Origin: Lanius collurio | Lineage: Eukaryota; Chordata; Aves; Passeriformes; Laniidae | Length of the DNA: 64,000 bases | Assembly: GCA_020086605.1 (NCBI GenBank) | Contig: JACBWW010000049.1 | Coordinates: forward strand, 298,201-362,200 | Reading direction: 5' to 3' | Part shown: positions 1 through 12,758 of the stretch, one piece after another | Position numbering within the stretch: position 1 is the stretch's first letter | How the letters are laid out: every line of letters starts with the position of its first letter | Program-made: the position numbers and the translations under genes | The notes under the pieces: generated by a model | Databases searched by the model: none | What the model saw: only the letters and a program-made list of their open reading frames with translations | What the model was told of the DNA's origin: nothing

Positions 1-3000
1 CTGCTCTCCTCCTGACCTGTGTGCATGCCCTGATGAGAGCTGGGGAGCTCTGTTGCATCCCAAAGTTCAGAGGGACTTTTGCTTTTTCCCCATCAGATCT
101 TCAGTCTGAACTTTGCTGGGTATCAGAGAGGAAAATGCTCCTTCAGAGAATAATTTGTAGCCAGCCTGTCCTCTAAATGACATGAGTTAAAGCTTCCTTG
201 ATCCCATCTGGAGGAACCTTGACAAGCCCAAGCTGTGTGGAGAGGACCAGCAGGGAGCAGTTTGACTGCTGTTCACTGGAGGGAAGGATTTCACACAGAA
301 TGCAGGTCGGGATCCCTTTGCTCTGGGCTTGGCCTTGCTGATCCATGCCAAAACCCTGTCTCTTCCAGGCCTGCCCCATCCCAGAGAAACGACTTCCCTG
401 CAAGCACATTGCATTAATCACTGTGTCCAGCTGTGGGGGAGGATCTGCAACTGCTGCAGTACTTTGTGTTCATGGATCTCAGTCGTGGACAGAGTCTAAA
501 CCTTGCCTGCTGGCAGGACATGAATTCCTGTAACTCTGGGTCAGAGCACTGCTGGTGAAATTTTGCAGCTGATGAGCAGCTGGGCAGAGTGACAGATCCT
601 TGTTGTGCCTGTGACAGAGCAGAGCTTCAGGGCTGAGTCTCTGGATCACCCCTGGGCCAGGATTTGGGGTGCTCTTAGTCCCCATTAACACAATTTAGTG
701 CCTTTCCCATAAAAGACCTATGTTCAGACACAGCAGTGCCATATTTGTGCCTGAGCTCCCCAGTTGCACCCTCATCCTATGCATTCAATATTTGAGGGTA
801 GAACCACAGCTTTCCCAGTGCCATCTGTGGATCTGCATCTGGCTTGAGCTGCAACTGAACTAATGTCAGCATTCATCTCTGAGCCTGCCAAAAAGCCATG
901 TCCCCATGCCAGGATACTTTCCTCCACAGGCTGCTCTAAGGAGCAGCACAGGAGCTGGAGGGTTCTCAGAAGGTTCTGAGGATGTTGTGTTATCTAGAGG
1001 ATGGTTTAATTCACCTTTGGGATTCCTTGCCTTAAGGTATTCATGGGGGTGACACCACTGAAGGGCTTTGTCTGGCATCAGGACATGAGGAATGGGATGG
1101 GTCATTCAGTCTAACCAGGTCTCCTTCCTCCTGTACCATGTTTTTTAAGATTTAATTGTTTCTTCTAATTCATGGGGTTCTGCTGACAGCTCCTGCCTGC
1201 CTTGCACAAGGGACAGAAAATAAGAAAGGGTGGAGGATGGAGTGAGCAGAAAGGCAAAAGGCACTTGCAGAGTCATTCCCTGGGTGAGGAGAGGCAGGAA
1301 CTATCGATCCTGGGGAGCGGGTGACGGGTGGGAAGCCATGGAGACATGTCCCCTGGGGCATGGTGCTGCCCAGCACACGGCCTGAGGGTCACCTGGCACT
1401 ATTGATTGTGGTGCTGTTCCTCTGTGGAGTCAAACACGGGCTGCTCAGCACAGCTGCTGTGCTGGTCTGGGGAAAAGGAGGTGCATGTGTGGAGTTTAAT
1501 GCATCCCTCTCATGTTTTAAACAAAAAAACCCCCACTCCTGTCTCCCTGAGTCCTGTCAGGCTGGTAGCTTGTGTTTTCAGCTAGGAATAGGTCAGAGTA
1601 TTAAGGGCAGCTCAAGGAATTTAGCTGGAAATCTGAAAATCTCCCTCCTCCCTTCCCCCAGCCCCTGACCCTGTAACAGACGCAGAAGGAGGGGAGAAGA
1701 AAGAGGAAACCTAAGAAGCTGGTGATTACATGTGAAGCCTGGCAGATCTGTAATCCTGGACTCCATTAAACATCTGTCTGCTCCAATCTCCCTGACAGCC
1801 AGGTCTCCTCCTCTCGCTGCCTCACACAGATCCTGCATTTGCAGGTCACTCCGAGGCACCACTTGTTAATCATCATCCCCTGCTTGGTGTTCCACAGCCC
1901 GGGCTGGGCACCAGAGCTCCCAGGGAGGGGGGATTTGGGCAGGGCAGTGCCCGTGGCTCAGAGCTACAGGCACATCCACACGGCTTGGGTTGGAGCTTTT
2001 CCATCTAACACGTCCTTGAGTGCTTTCCCAGATCGGTGCCCAGTGCCTGTCTGGGACCGTTCTCTTAATGATTGCATTTCAAACATGCTTCCAAAGTTGT
2101 TTCTGTGACAGGCTCCTGTGTCTTATGACTTTCTTTGAGGCAAGTATTTGCTCTCTTGGGGTATTTCCTTGCACCTTAAGTGCACAGAATTATCATTTTC
2201 TAATGCATTTTCTATTTTTCACGTGATATCCCTGAACTCCTTAGCATACTCCATGTTAGTGGATTAATAAGAATTTCATTGTAAGACTCAGGGACAAATT
2301 TTTTCAGTGCTCCAGAGTTTGGTGTGTCTTCTGCACTCATGGCTTTGAGTCTTTCTTGCTGTAAGGCCCCTGCTAAATATCTTTCATCACTTTATATTAC
2401 TTGATACAGTCATTATCATCATATATAGTAGGAACTGGAAAATGAAATCCATTCCAGAACCTGCCCTTGAAAGGCAAACTGGCTTTTATGTTCTTTTCTA
2501 TTAAAAAAACCCCTTCAAAGTCATACTGTAATGTTATTTTTTCCCCCTCTTTTCCAAGGGTTTGGGTTTTCTTCCTAGTTTTGTGATTTTCCAGTTTGTG
2601 ATTGGAGACAAGAGTACTCAGCTACCCTGAAAATTATTTTCTTGTTTTATTTCCTAACTGGATGAAGAAGTAATGGGAATCCTGGAGATCTAAATTAGTC
2701 TGTCTTGCTTTGTTGTTTGCTTTTTTTGTTATTTTTTTCTTTCAGAAAGATATTCTGAACCAGCAATCTGAGCACTTGGTCAATACTCTTACATATTTTA
2801 GTTGGTAGTGTAAGCTTGGCTTTCACAGCCCCTTGTATTTGGGTGGTTGGGAAGATTTGAGGGGACAGAAAAATCCATGCAGAAAGTTGTGTGGGTGAAT
2901 CAGTGGGTGTTTGCCTGCCCCCTCAGTGGATGTTGCACATGGACACAACAATTCCTCTGCCAAATGTCCCACATGTCATTGCCTGGATAAAGAATTTGTT

Positions 3001-3627
3001 AAGATTTTTTGAAATAGTATTTTCTTTTTAAAAGAATTGTCTTTAAACTTTTAGTTTTACCATCTCATCCCAATTGCAGCACTTCTCACATCATTCCTAG
3101 GAATCCTTTCCTTTAATTCACCCCTGAATTCACTTCTTTTCCCTTTGTCCTGGGCTCCTACATAAATACCTGCCCTTGTGTCCCTCCTCTGAGAGCCTGG
3201 GTCCATGGATGCCTTTGTGATGGATTTATAACTTGCAAAGCCCTTTGGATTTCTGGAGGATGAAAGACAGTGTTTGTACAAGATCCCTGCCCTCATGACA
3301 TAATTTGGGAAGCTTTCTCTGGAAGGAACCTTCCAGGCACTTGTGAGTTCATGTGTCAGTAGTTTCTGCCCCTAAGAGCAAAGGTAACCCACGTGCTCCC
3401 TCCAAGCATCCCACCAGGAATGTGTTTTCTGGAGGATGAACTCCAGGGTGAGTCACATAATTCATGTTGGATTCACGGAGCACTGGAAAGCAGGAGATGT
3501 TTGCACTGACCTGGGCTCCATCAGGACAAAGCTTCCTTTATTCCCACCATATCCTTCCTTTATTCCATTTATTGGTGAAATGCAATAAAACAGGGAACAG
3601 TTTCTGGCACTAAAGCCAAATGCTGCC

Positions 3628-3669
3628 TTGTCCCTGTAGATCTCCACTTTGTCCCTGTAGATCCCCAAA
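3628..3669. repeat. 21-bp tandem duplication (2 copies)
   Basis: TTGTCCCTGTAGATC occurs twice at 3628-3642 and 3649-3663, giving a 21-bp period; the last six bases of the units differ. Confidence 0.6.
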
Positions 3670-4097
3670 AAAGGATAATTCCATTCAAATTGATAGGGAA
3701 TAACCCCAAGCCATTCCTGGACACCAAGAGGTTTCCTCTTTCCCTCCAAGAGCGTTATCTCCCCCTGAGACTTCCAGCTCAGGCCACAAACTGGCAGCTT
3801 GGTCATTATGACCCACTTGGCAGTGACTGATTGTGGGGATCTTTTTTGCTGTGGAAAATGTGGAACTGATTGTCTGGGCGACCCCGCTTGACCTGGGGAA
3901 TTCTGCATTTAACCTGGCTTTAGACATAATAAACTGGAGTAATTAGCAGAGAAATTCAGTGGTGACACGTTTAATTGATTGGAAATGCCAGCCCCTGATG
4001 AGCCCAGAGCTGTGGTGAGGGCTGTGCAGTGAAGGGGTCATCAGGATGCTGTCAGGAGGCAGGAAAATGCAGGGAAGGAATGTGGAGCCTTCTGGAA

Positions 4098-4150
4098 GTT
4101 TGCTTTTCTTTGCAGCTGAGAATGCTGCAGGTTTGCTTTTCTTTCCAGCT
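4098..4150. repeat. Direct repeat of a 20-bp pyrimidine-rich unit
   Basis: GTTTGCTTTTCTTTGCAGCT at 4098-4117 and GTTTGCTTTTCTTTCCAGCT at 4131-4150 differ at one base, with a 33-bp offset. Both end like a 3' splice site, but no coding frame follows either. Confidence 0.6.
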
Positions 4151-4886
4151 AATGGCCTTGGTGAATATGCCATCCATCACTAATTACTGATCCCTCCACT
4201 CAGCACTTTCCCAAGGTTGAGCTCACACCTCTGGGAAAATCCAGCTCAATCTCTGCACAGTCCATCTTAACCGTGTGCTTGCAAAGAGAAAAATGCCTTC
4301 TGTGATCCTCATCTGAAAATCCAGCAGTCTGTGCCCCACCAAGGAGGAAAGGATGGGCCCTGTTTGGGAGAACATCATTTATTTCAGGTGGTGGATTGAT
4401 GATATCTCCTGTGTCAGCACGAATCTGTGATATCCCTTCCCAGGCTTCTTGCTTCTAGACTGATGACAGTGGAAAAATGAAATATTTAAATTAATTTCTC
4501 TTTTAGATTTGTGCTCAAAAGTGGTCATTTTGGTGTCCTGGTTCATGGCAGGGCCTCAGGACTATGTGTGTGCACACCTTGAGGCAAGGTACCCTGTGGC
4601 ACGGGATCAGGAGTGGCCTGGGAGTGTCTCCCAAGCAGTCTTGGATGTGTTTCAGGGATGACCACGGCCAGTGACAGTTTCTGAGAGGCACTTGGGCTGC
4701 AGCTGCTCCATTTGCAGGCTCAGGGAGCCAAATGAGGTGTAATTCTGCCCTTCTCTACTCAGTGGCCTCAGGACCAGAGTGTGAGGCAGGCACAGGGAAT
4801 TTCTCAGTGCAGGCACAGCTGCCCAGACTGGTACAGGCACAGGGCTGTGGGATTTGGGTGGGTGGGTTCAGAGTCTCCACTGCTCA

Positions 4887-5211
4887 TTGTGGCCTTCCAG
4901 TACTTAAAGGGAGCTTACAAAATAGAGGAAGAATTATTATTTACATGGACAGCACAGGACAAGAGGGGGATGGTTTTAAACTGAAAGAGGAGAGATTTAG
5001 AGTAGATATTAGGAAGAAATTCTTCCCTGTGAGGGTGGCACAGGGTGCCCAGGGAAGCTGTGGCTGCCCCTGGATCCCTGCAAGTGTTCCAGGCCAGGCT
5101 GGACAGGGCTTGGAGCAGCCTGGGACAGTGGAAAGTGTCCCTGCCCATGGCAGGGGGTGGCACTGGATGATCTGGAAGGTCCCTTCCAACTCATTCCATG
5201 ATTCTGTGATA
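4887..5211 (+). mobile_element. CR1 LINE 3' fragment, + strand
   Basis: The fragment begins at the CR1 block GGCCTTCCAGTACTTAAAGG and passes through AGATTTAGAGTAGATATTAGGAAG-like sequence, the GCCCATGGCAGGGGGTGG block and a terminal ATTCCATGATTCTGTGAT. It is a 5'-truncated copy that keeps its 3' end, the usual outcome of CR1 retroposition. The open frames that cross it are not functional ORF2. Confidence 0.93.
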
Positions 5212-6640
5212 CTTCACAGGGCAGGAGCCATTGTAAAATGTCAAGCATTGAGTTTTTTGCTTGTAGTGCTAATTAAACATTTAAAATCTTGATGAAGAGC
5301 TTCTTATAAACAGGAGTAGAAGAGAAGAGTGGGTACATGTTTTGAGAAAGCTGAAGCAGCCCACTGGGGGAGCTGGCAGCATCCTCTGGAGGGGAATATA
5401 TCAACCACATCTTATAGAAAAAGGGAAGAAAATAAAAGGTGGGGGTCATTGGCCTCTTTTATCTCATACCATGGACACAGCCTCAGAGATTACAACCTGT
5501 TGGAGCTCTTACACCATGAGAACTCTCCATTTGCTAAGGTTTTTTTACTTCAAGGACTGGTTTGTTGAGTTGCACCCTCCTCCTCCCATCAACAGGAACC
5601 TCTGGAAAGCAACTCTCGGCTTTGGGAACACTTTCATACCCTGGATCAATCAATTAAAGGAGAAAAGGCAATGCAGTGACAGCACCATATGCACTGAAGC
5701 ATCCTGCAGAGATTGGGGAGTCTCCAAACAAACATTACATGTGTAAACAGTGGATCAGCATTCCTTCACTGCACACCCATTAATTGCCTTCCTGATGATT
5801 TATTTTCATTAATTTTCATAGCTAAACGGATAAAAGTGCTCATGGCAAACCTTGTAAGCTCTCCCTGCTCCCACACAACTCAACTTCCCACCTTCCTCTT
5901 CTCCAGGCTTTCTTTTCCAGCTGGTGACCAATCCATCCCCTGCTTTTTGGTGGCACAGAATTTGCACAGCCCAAACTTTGCAGGGACTCCTTTGCCCAGT
6001 CTTCAGTGCTCTGACACTTTTGGGATGTTATTCTCTCTGCTTAGAGGAGCAGCGATAATGGTGGAAATGCAAAAAAGATCTTTTAAATACTGAAGTATTT
6101 GTGTTTGATGGGTATGTTTGGGTTTGTGGCCTTTTGTTTGCTTCCTCACACATCATTTAGAAGGAAGAAGGATTCACACATGACAGCTGCACTTGGGAAT
6201 CATTTTTCCTTAAAGCAGAGGGACCATTTGTAGGATTAAACATTGACAGTTTTGCCCCAGGTTCCTGTAAAAAGAGAAAAAGCATCTTTACTGGGTGGAT
6301 GAAATTTTCCTGCTCAGCTGGGTCAGGTCCTTGGAAATACCCAGTGAATTTCAATGGGACAGTTCTATTCTTCTGCTGCTTGCGTTTGTTATTTATTTTC
6401 TGCCATCCTGCCTCTCCAAGATATTAATGTGTTTGTTTTTTTTTTTTTTTTTAATTTTGCCAAAAGTCATCCTGAATTTAGTGGTCCATTTGTGAGGGGA
6501 AAAAGTATTTGTTCTGGCTCTGTGATTTGCTCTTAGCCTAGGATGGTGCTGTTTCTCCTGTTGGCCATGAAAATAGTCATGTGGAACAGAGAAGTGATGA
6601 AGTTATTTATTTATCATTACATACACATAAAATATATATA
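5212..6640. other. Intronic stretch, no gene seen
   Basis: Nothing recognisable except a 17-base T-run at 6436-6452. Confidence 0.5.
6436..6452. repeat. T homopolymer (17)
   Basis: Uninterrupted T-run following GTTTG; no adjacent retroposon body was recognised, so it is not clearly a poly(A) tail. Confidence 0.8.
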
Positions 6641-6926
6641 TTTACAAGAGCATATGGTGACAGGACAAGGGGGAATGGCTTCAAACTGACAGAGGGCAGG
6701 GTTAGATTGGATATTAAGAGGAAATTATTCCCTGTGAGGGTGGGCAGGCCCTGGCACAGGGTGCCCAGAGCAGCTGTGGCTGCCCCTGGATCCCTGGCAG
6801 TGTCCAAGGCCAGGCTGGACATTGGGGTTTGGAGAAACCTGGGATAGTGGAAAGTGTCCCTGCCCATGGCAAGGGGTGGAATGAGATAATCTTCAAGATT
6901 CCTTCCAGACCAAACCATTCCCTGAC
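6641..6926 (+). mobile_element. CR1 LINE 3' fragment, + strand
   Basis: Reads GACAGGACAAGGGGGAATGG, then TTAGATTGGATATTAAGAGG, then the AGCAGCTGTGGCTGCCCCTGG block and TGCCCATGGCAAGGGGTGGA, ending at CAAACCATTCCCTGAC. The final octamer repeats are degraded. It is the same 3'-end type as the copy at 4887. Confidence 0.93.
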
Positions 6927-9594
6927 ATGTAAATAGATAATAAATAGATAATGTTAGTGATTTCTTCAAAGATTTCATGAAAGGTGACAACACTTTCCTA
7001 ACAAACTGCCCTCTGCTTTGTGTGGGATTTGGAGCAGGCTGAGGGTAAATGAGGTTCTTTCCTCCACCACACAAGATGTGGTGAGATGATGAGGAAGATG
7101 AAGGACGAGTTAATCAGAAATAGAACACACAGAGACCTGAACCTACTGCACACGTGGAGCTCTGCTCTCATGTTCATGCCAGGTCAGAGGGCACGAGGAA
7201 AGCCACATCACAGAGGCATTACCTGGCACTTTTACACATTTCTGTATCCAAACCCAGCAGGATGACCTGGTCTGCCAGGGAAGCACAACTGGGCTGGAAG
7301 GCAGCCTGTGCCTGGCAGGGCACAGCACCATTACAGCAATGCATCTGCAAATGGGAGGCTGCCGAGGGGCTCTGGGGATAATGGAGTGGCTGGGCTAATA
7401 AAATTAGCCTGGTATTCACAGCCTGAGCAGGGAGGAGGGGAACTGTCCCTTTCAGTTTTCCCAATCCTCCCCTGACATCTCATTCCAGCCCAGGAAGGGA
7501 AGCAGGCGAGGAGGGGCCTTCCATCAGAGTGAAAATGTGCTGCTGCACTGGTGCAGTGCTGGGGCTTTCTGGAAAGACAAATGCCCAGGCTGTGGTGGCT
7601 CCAGCTCGGTGACAGTGGGAGCACAGGCTCCGGGAGCCCCGAGCCACCGTCACGCTCTGCCAGCCACCCTTCCCTCCAACGGGGCAAAGTTGGAAATACA
7701 TTTGTCACTCGAGCTCCAGACAGCAAATGAGGCTGATTTAATTAACCCAGGGAGCCCTGCTGGCCTTGTCTGTGAGAGCTTAGGACAGCAGGACGTGGAT
7801 GAGTGGAGGCAGGGAGAGGAGGGAGAGGGGAAGAGGGCAAAGATGTGAGGCCGGTGGAGCATCAGGAGCCATCTCAAAGCACTTTGCTTCTCACAACCGA
7901 AAGCTCTTCACAATTAGTCTTGATGTGATTTACATCTACTTTAAGGCATCTGCATAATGGGGCATAATGCACAGGAAATGCAGTCACGAGCTCCTGAAAG
8001 CTTTTGGGGGCTGACAGTTGCTGCAGAGCACAAAATCTCCCCTTTTCCTTGCAGCTGGAAGTGAGTCCAGCCTTTACAGAGTGTGTGCTGGTGGGCTGAA
8101 ATGCCAAACCCCTACCCTTCAGTGTGTTTGAACTATCAGCTCTATTCAGGAAGTGTCCAGACTTGCCCTTCCTTTTCCACCTTCCCAAAGGATTTACTGG
8201 GACCTTGAACTTCTTCCTTAAACACCAGGTTGGAAGATTTTCATCTCGAGCAGAGTAAAAACCAGGTGAATGTCGCTTTGCTGTTGGTCAGGGGCAGAGC
8301 AGGGGCTGGGGGAAGCTGGACCACCTCTGCCCACACCTGGCAGGCTTGGGTGGGCAGCTTTGCTGTGAGAGGCATCACTCCTGCTTGCAGAAAGTCACCT
8401 TGGCCAAGGAGCTCTGAAATTTTAATGCTGCCCACCAAATATTGACTCTCTGAGGGCGTCTGAGTAAGCCTTTAGTGGAGAGGTCGATATTTGTCTGATG
8501 TTTCAATGGATAATGTTGCTTTTCTCTGAATTTCCTCTGGACTCTGCTGGCCTCTCCCAAACTCACTGTGCAGTGGCAGAAGCAGGATAAAAACGTGGGA
8601 GGAGGAGGGAGTGCACCCTTTGGAGGGTTGCTGTGTCCACTTCTCCCTGCCTTGATGTGGCTCTTTGTTGGGTGCCCCTCTCTCGACTCAGCATCTGAGC
8701 CTGGTGTAATCCCTTCCAGCACACACCAATCCTCCCCAATTGGCTTTCCCTCGCTCTCTGAGGAATTTGGGCAGCCAAAATTCACCATGGATGCAGCAGA
8801 AACGTTGCAATAAATACAAACGTATCAGGAATTTTCCATGCCAAGCATTCCTCTTCCCACTGGAGATCAGTGCAGGATAATCTTGTCACTCCATCCTGAG
8901 TGGACTTGAGTAGGTCCAGTCAGGCCTGCTGGGAAAAGAAGCTCCAGATGAGATTTTAGGTAGGGTTGTAGCCATATATTGCTAATAGAAAACAAATGTG
9001 TTTCCATTTCCCTGCTTTAGTGCAGCTCCTCAGCTGAATTCTGCAGCAAAGGCTCCATTCTGCCCTTGGACATGGTCATTGTGCCTCCTTGGGACATTTA
9101 GCATCTGTCCCCTACAAGTCTGAGCTGCACAGAGGCCCAGTGGGGCAGAAGTAAATATATTGCCTTCCAGGTAGCAGCACCACTGCTGCAGGTTAGATTT
9201 CTGCCAATTTACCAACCATCAGGGACTCAGCCTAAGTTGGCTGTGCCTCCAAAGAAAGAGTAATCCTGTAAGCAATGTAGCTCTAATAGACTGAACAATT
9301 AGGGAACTTGTTTCTGATTGAAGTCAAAATTCATTATATTTCCATTTGCAAGGCGAGCTGGGCAGATTTCAAAATAAGTGAAAAAAGGAGCTAATTTATA
9401 TTTCTCTTTGTGCTTGTAGCAGCTAGTAAATAAATCCAGGTGCACAAGGGGAGTTGGGAGACTTTAATTTCAATGGCAGCTTGGGCATCTGATAACTGTG
9501 GGAGTCTGGATTTAAAATAAATGCAGAGGAACAGTTTTCAGGAGTGAAGGGCACAGGATTTGTGGGTGCATCTCCTTTCCTGTTTCAAATGTAG
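6927..9594. other. Intronic stretch, no gene seen
   Basis: Moderately GC-rich, with several short open frames on both strands that overlap each other and show no family resemblance or splice context. Between 9240 and 9450 the sequence turns AT-rich with TAAT-type motifs. Confidence 0.45.
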
Positions 9595-9744
9595 TCACAG
9601 AATCCCAGAATGTTTTCTGTTGGAGGGGATTTAGAGATTATCTCATTCCACCCCCTGCCATGGGCAGGGACACCTTCCACTATCCCAGGTTGCCCCAAGC
9701 CCCATCCAGCCTGGCCTTGGACACTTCCAGGGATGAGGCAGCCC
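9595..9744 (-). mobile_element. CR1 LINE 3' fragment, - strand
   Basis: Starts with TCACAGAATCCCAGAATG and continues with CCACCCCCTGCCATGGGCAG, CCATCCAGCCTGGCCTTGGA and CACTTCCAGGGATG. This is the reverse complement of the CR1 3' end, about 150 bp retained. Confidence 0.92.
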
Positions 9745-12638
9745 TAATTTGACTTTCCAGTGCTGATTTTATCCCACCCAAATGCTGGTTGATGCCTTCA
9801 CAGATCTGTGGCATGTCTGAAAGTCATCCCCAGCTGGGATTGACATTTTTGGGGTGGTCACCTCAGCAGGGCAGCCTGGATGGGCAGGAGGTCTGATCAA
9901 TATTTATCTGGCCAAGAAAGGGAATGAGTGATGCTCGTATGAGCAGTGTCATATTTAAAAGGTGTCTCCACTTAACTGGAGGTCACAGTGTACACTCTCC
10001 TTGAGTGGTGGCATCATTTCATAAAAAAGCTTTTTCATTAATTAAAGTCCCTTAACCTTGCATCGTGCTCAGGGTTTGGTAGAGAGGCTTAATTTTTCTG
10101 ATCAATATATATTACCATATTTCCTAGAAAGAAGCTTTCACCCCCTCAGTTAGCTGAGGAAAAAAATAATTGTGTGCATTTGAAAGCATTTTGTGCCTCT
10201 AGTATCCATTAAGTAGATCAGAGCTGCAGTTTTGTTGTTCTTAGGGACTTTTGTCCATATCAGTTACCCAAAGGAGCAGAAAGCATTGTTTGCTCTCAAT
10301 TCAAATGTCATTTCAATAAATGCCAGGGGAAAATGACGATTCTGCTCTGCTTTTTTTAAAAAAAAGCTTGAGAGAGAGGGGATGAACTCAGGAAAATGCC
10401 CCAGCCCATGAATCAGGAGTTTTGGGGTTGAGATTTCTGTGTAGTCTCTGTGTGATCCCTCACAAGTCACTAAAGGCCACAAACAGCTCCTTGCAGCAGG
10501 GTCTGGCATTTATTTTTCTGTAACACCCAGGGCCACTGATTCTGATGAGGTTTCCAGGCAGGAACATGCTTATTAATTTATCCTCAGAATTAATGAAATT
10601 GGGCAGGAGAGGAGAACTGTTTCATCTCCCAAACCTTCCCTCACTTCCAGCTTCCAGCACTCTGGGAAGCCTTTGGGCACCTTTGCACTCACAAATCCTG
10701 GGGCACAATGCAGGTGCCCTCACCCACCCCAGCAAAAAGTCCTTCTTTCCTCCTCCTGGGCTGGAATTGATATTCTTATTTCAGTCCCTTTGTATGGGAA
10801 AACCTAAAAATTAATTGCCTGTGCACACAAGAGGTGAACAAGCAGATGCCCAGGAAAGCACAACAGAATTCTTGTGTGATTCTGCTTTAATGAAGTGCAT
10901 CAGAGAGCTGGGAATGGTGGGGCCTCGTGCTTGGTGCCAGTAACATCATTGAGGAGGATGGGAAGAGATGGCTGCTGCCAGGGGCTGATGGAAGGTACTC
11001 AAGGAATATAGAAAGCTATTTTAATTCTGGCTTCCTTTGAGAAAGCTGGAGCTCCAGCCAATAACCATAAAACTACTGGGGCAAAGCTGCAAAGGCACCA
11101 AGGGCATCCTCAAGCACTTCTCTCTGAGAGAAGGGACACCTTTTATCAATGAGAGGGGAGCAGAGCAGAGCTGCAGCTGTGAATTCCCTGCCAAAAAAAG
11201 GGCTGCAGGCAGTATTTTCAACCTCTGCCTGAAGCTGGCACCATCTGAGCCATCCAAGAGGGAGGAATTTGGGGACATCCACCCTGCTGAGCAGGTAAAG
11301 CAGATGAAGCATCCAGAGAAAGCACCTGGACACCTGCTGGTGGTGGGAGATGGAAATTGGCCCTTTCAGGTTGAAATACACTTAACTTCTTGCAGGTTGA
11401 ACTTTAGGATAACATGAGGTACCCTCAGCAGCTGCTGCTTCATGGCAGGGCTTGCAAAGAGAGCCAGAGCAGCTCATTTTAGGGAGTTATTTGTGATGTC
11501 TGTCAAATGTGATTTGTACTCCAGGTCCCCTCTCTACCACAGCTAAGGGATCTTGGCTTGTCCTCAGTGCCCATGCTCTTTTTCCTCAGGATTCCCTGAG
11601 ATCCTTTCAGAGGTGCTGAGTACTACAGCTCTGCCACCAAGGAGCAGCTCAGATTTTTGTCCAAGGCTCACACCCAAAGTAGAGCTCAGGCTGTTGACAA
11701 TTATTCAATCTTTCTGTCCCAGTGTCAGCACAGTGGCTTGGTCTTGCTGGGCAATGAATACTTTTCCCCCCAGTGAATGAATTCTCATCCCTTTGGGAGG
11801 GGGCAGCAAATCCCTTTCATTTCTCTCTGTCCCCAGCTTGCCCAGGTCATTGCTCTGTGCATCTGAAGTGGCCAGTGATGATTTTGGGGTCTGTTACCCA
11901 AAGAATGACCAGAAATGGATTCTGAGAAGTCACATAATTATATCACTTCTTCAGCTTTGAGTCAGAGTGCTTGCACTGAACATTCTGACAAGCCCAAGCT
12001 GTGCTTTACTTTAGAGCCATTGAGATTTTCTTGTCACCTTCCATTCTGGCTCCCAGGCCCTCTGGATCACACTCCAGGGACACTCCAGGGACACAGATCC
12101 CACACTAGGAGGTGACCCACCTGGAATTAGCAGCATGGCTCAGTCATCAGGGGGTGTCAGGATGACTGCAGCTCATCCCCCAGTAATTAAAGTCTTTTTA
12201 GCCCTCAGTTCCAAGCCTTTAAAGACCCAAACCCACACTGCTGCTGTAGGAAGTGTGTCCGGCGATCCCAAAGGTGAAAGTGCTGACAAAGAGCTGCAGA
12301 GAAATTAGGAAAATCAGTGATCCATGGCAAAGCCCTTCAAGGACATTTGTGGGGTTGTTTCTCAGAGTGCATCAAGCACAGGAAGACACAGGGAATTTGT
12401 GGAAATGGCTCTCTGGGGGAGCTGAGGTGTGGAAGCTCCTTGGCTTGGTTCTCATGGACAAGTTGCAGTAGGGATCAGGACACTCCTCCAAAAAGTTTTG
12501 TTCATCTCCTGGGTTATTTCCATTTTCCTCTCACCTTCTGGGCACTGCACTGTTTGAGCAGCTGATCCTTGGGTGCTGGAGGATGTTCTGTTAGACCTTG
12601 GAGTTGTGCTTCCATGTATAAAGTTGTTCTTTGAATCC
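9745..12638. other. Intronic stretch, no gene seen
   Basis: Nothing coding was recognised. A block at 10010-10260 is AT-rich and free of recognised repeats, with several ATTA/TTAA cores; it is a candidate conserved non-coding element only. A short duplication of CACTCCAGGGA lies near 12070. Confidence 0.4.
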
Positions 12639-12758
12639 ACAGAATCATGAAGGTTGGAAAAGCCCTCTAAGATCCTCGAGTCTGAGCACCAAACCAAGCC
12701 CACCACCAAACCATGTCCCTAAAAGCCACATCCATGCATTTTCTGAACACTTCCAGGT
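12639..12758 (-). mobile_element. CR1 LINE 3' fragment (GTTGGAAAAGAC type), - strand
   Basis: ACAGAATCATGAAGGTTGGA followed by AAGCCCTCTAAGATCCTCGA, an ACCAAACCATGTCCCTAAAA block and GAACACTTCCAGG. This type carries the AAAGACCTCTAAGATCATC variant instead of the GGGACC variant seen at 9595. Confidence 0.9.

Larger units (their letters stand above)
1..4886. other. Intronic stretch with no recognised gene or large repeat
   Basis: No coding exon, RNA gene or clear transposon was recognised. From about 2200 to 3060 the sequence is AT-rich with T-runs. Two small local duplications are present: a 21-bp near-tandem copy at 3628-3669 (shared core TTGTCCCTGTAGATC) and a 20-bp direct repeat at 4098-4117 and 4131-4150. 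Confidence 0.5.
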
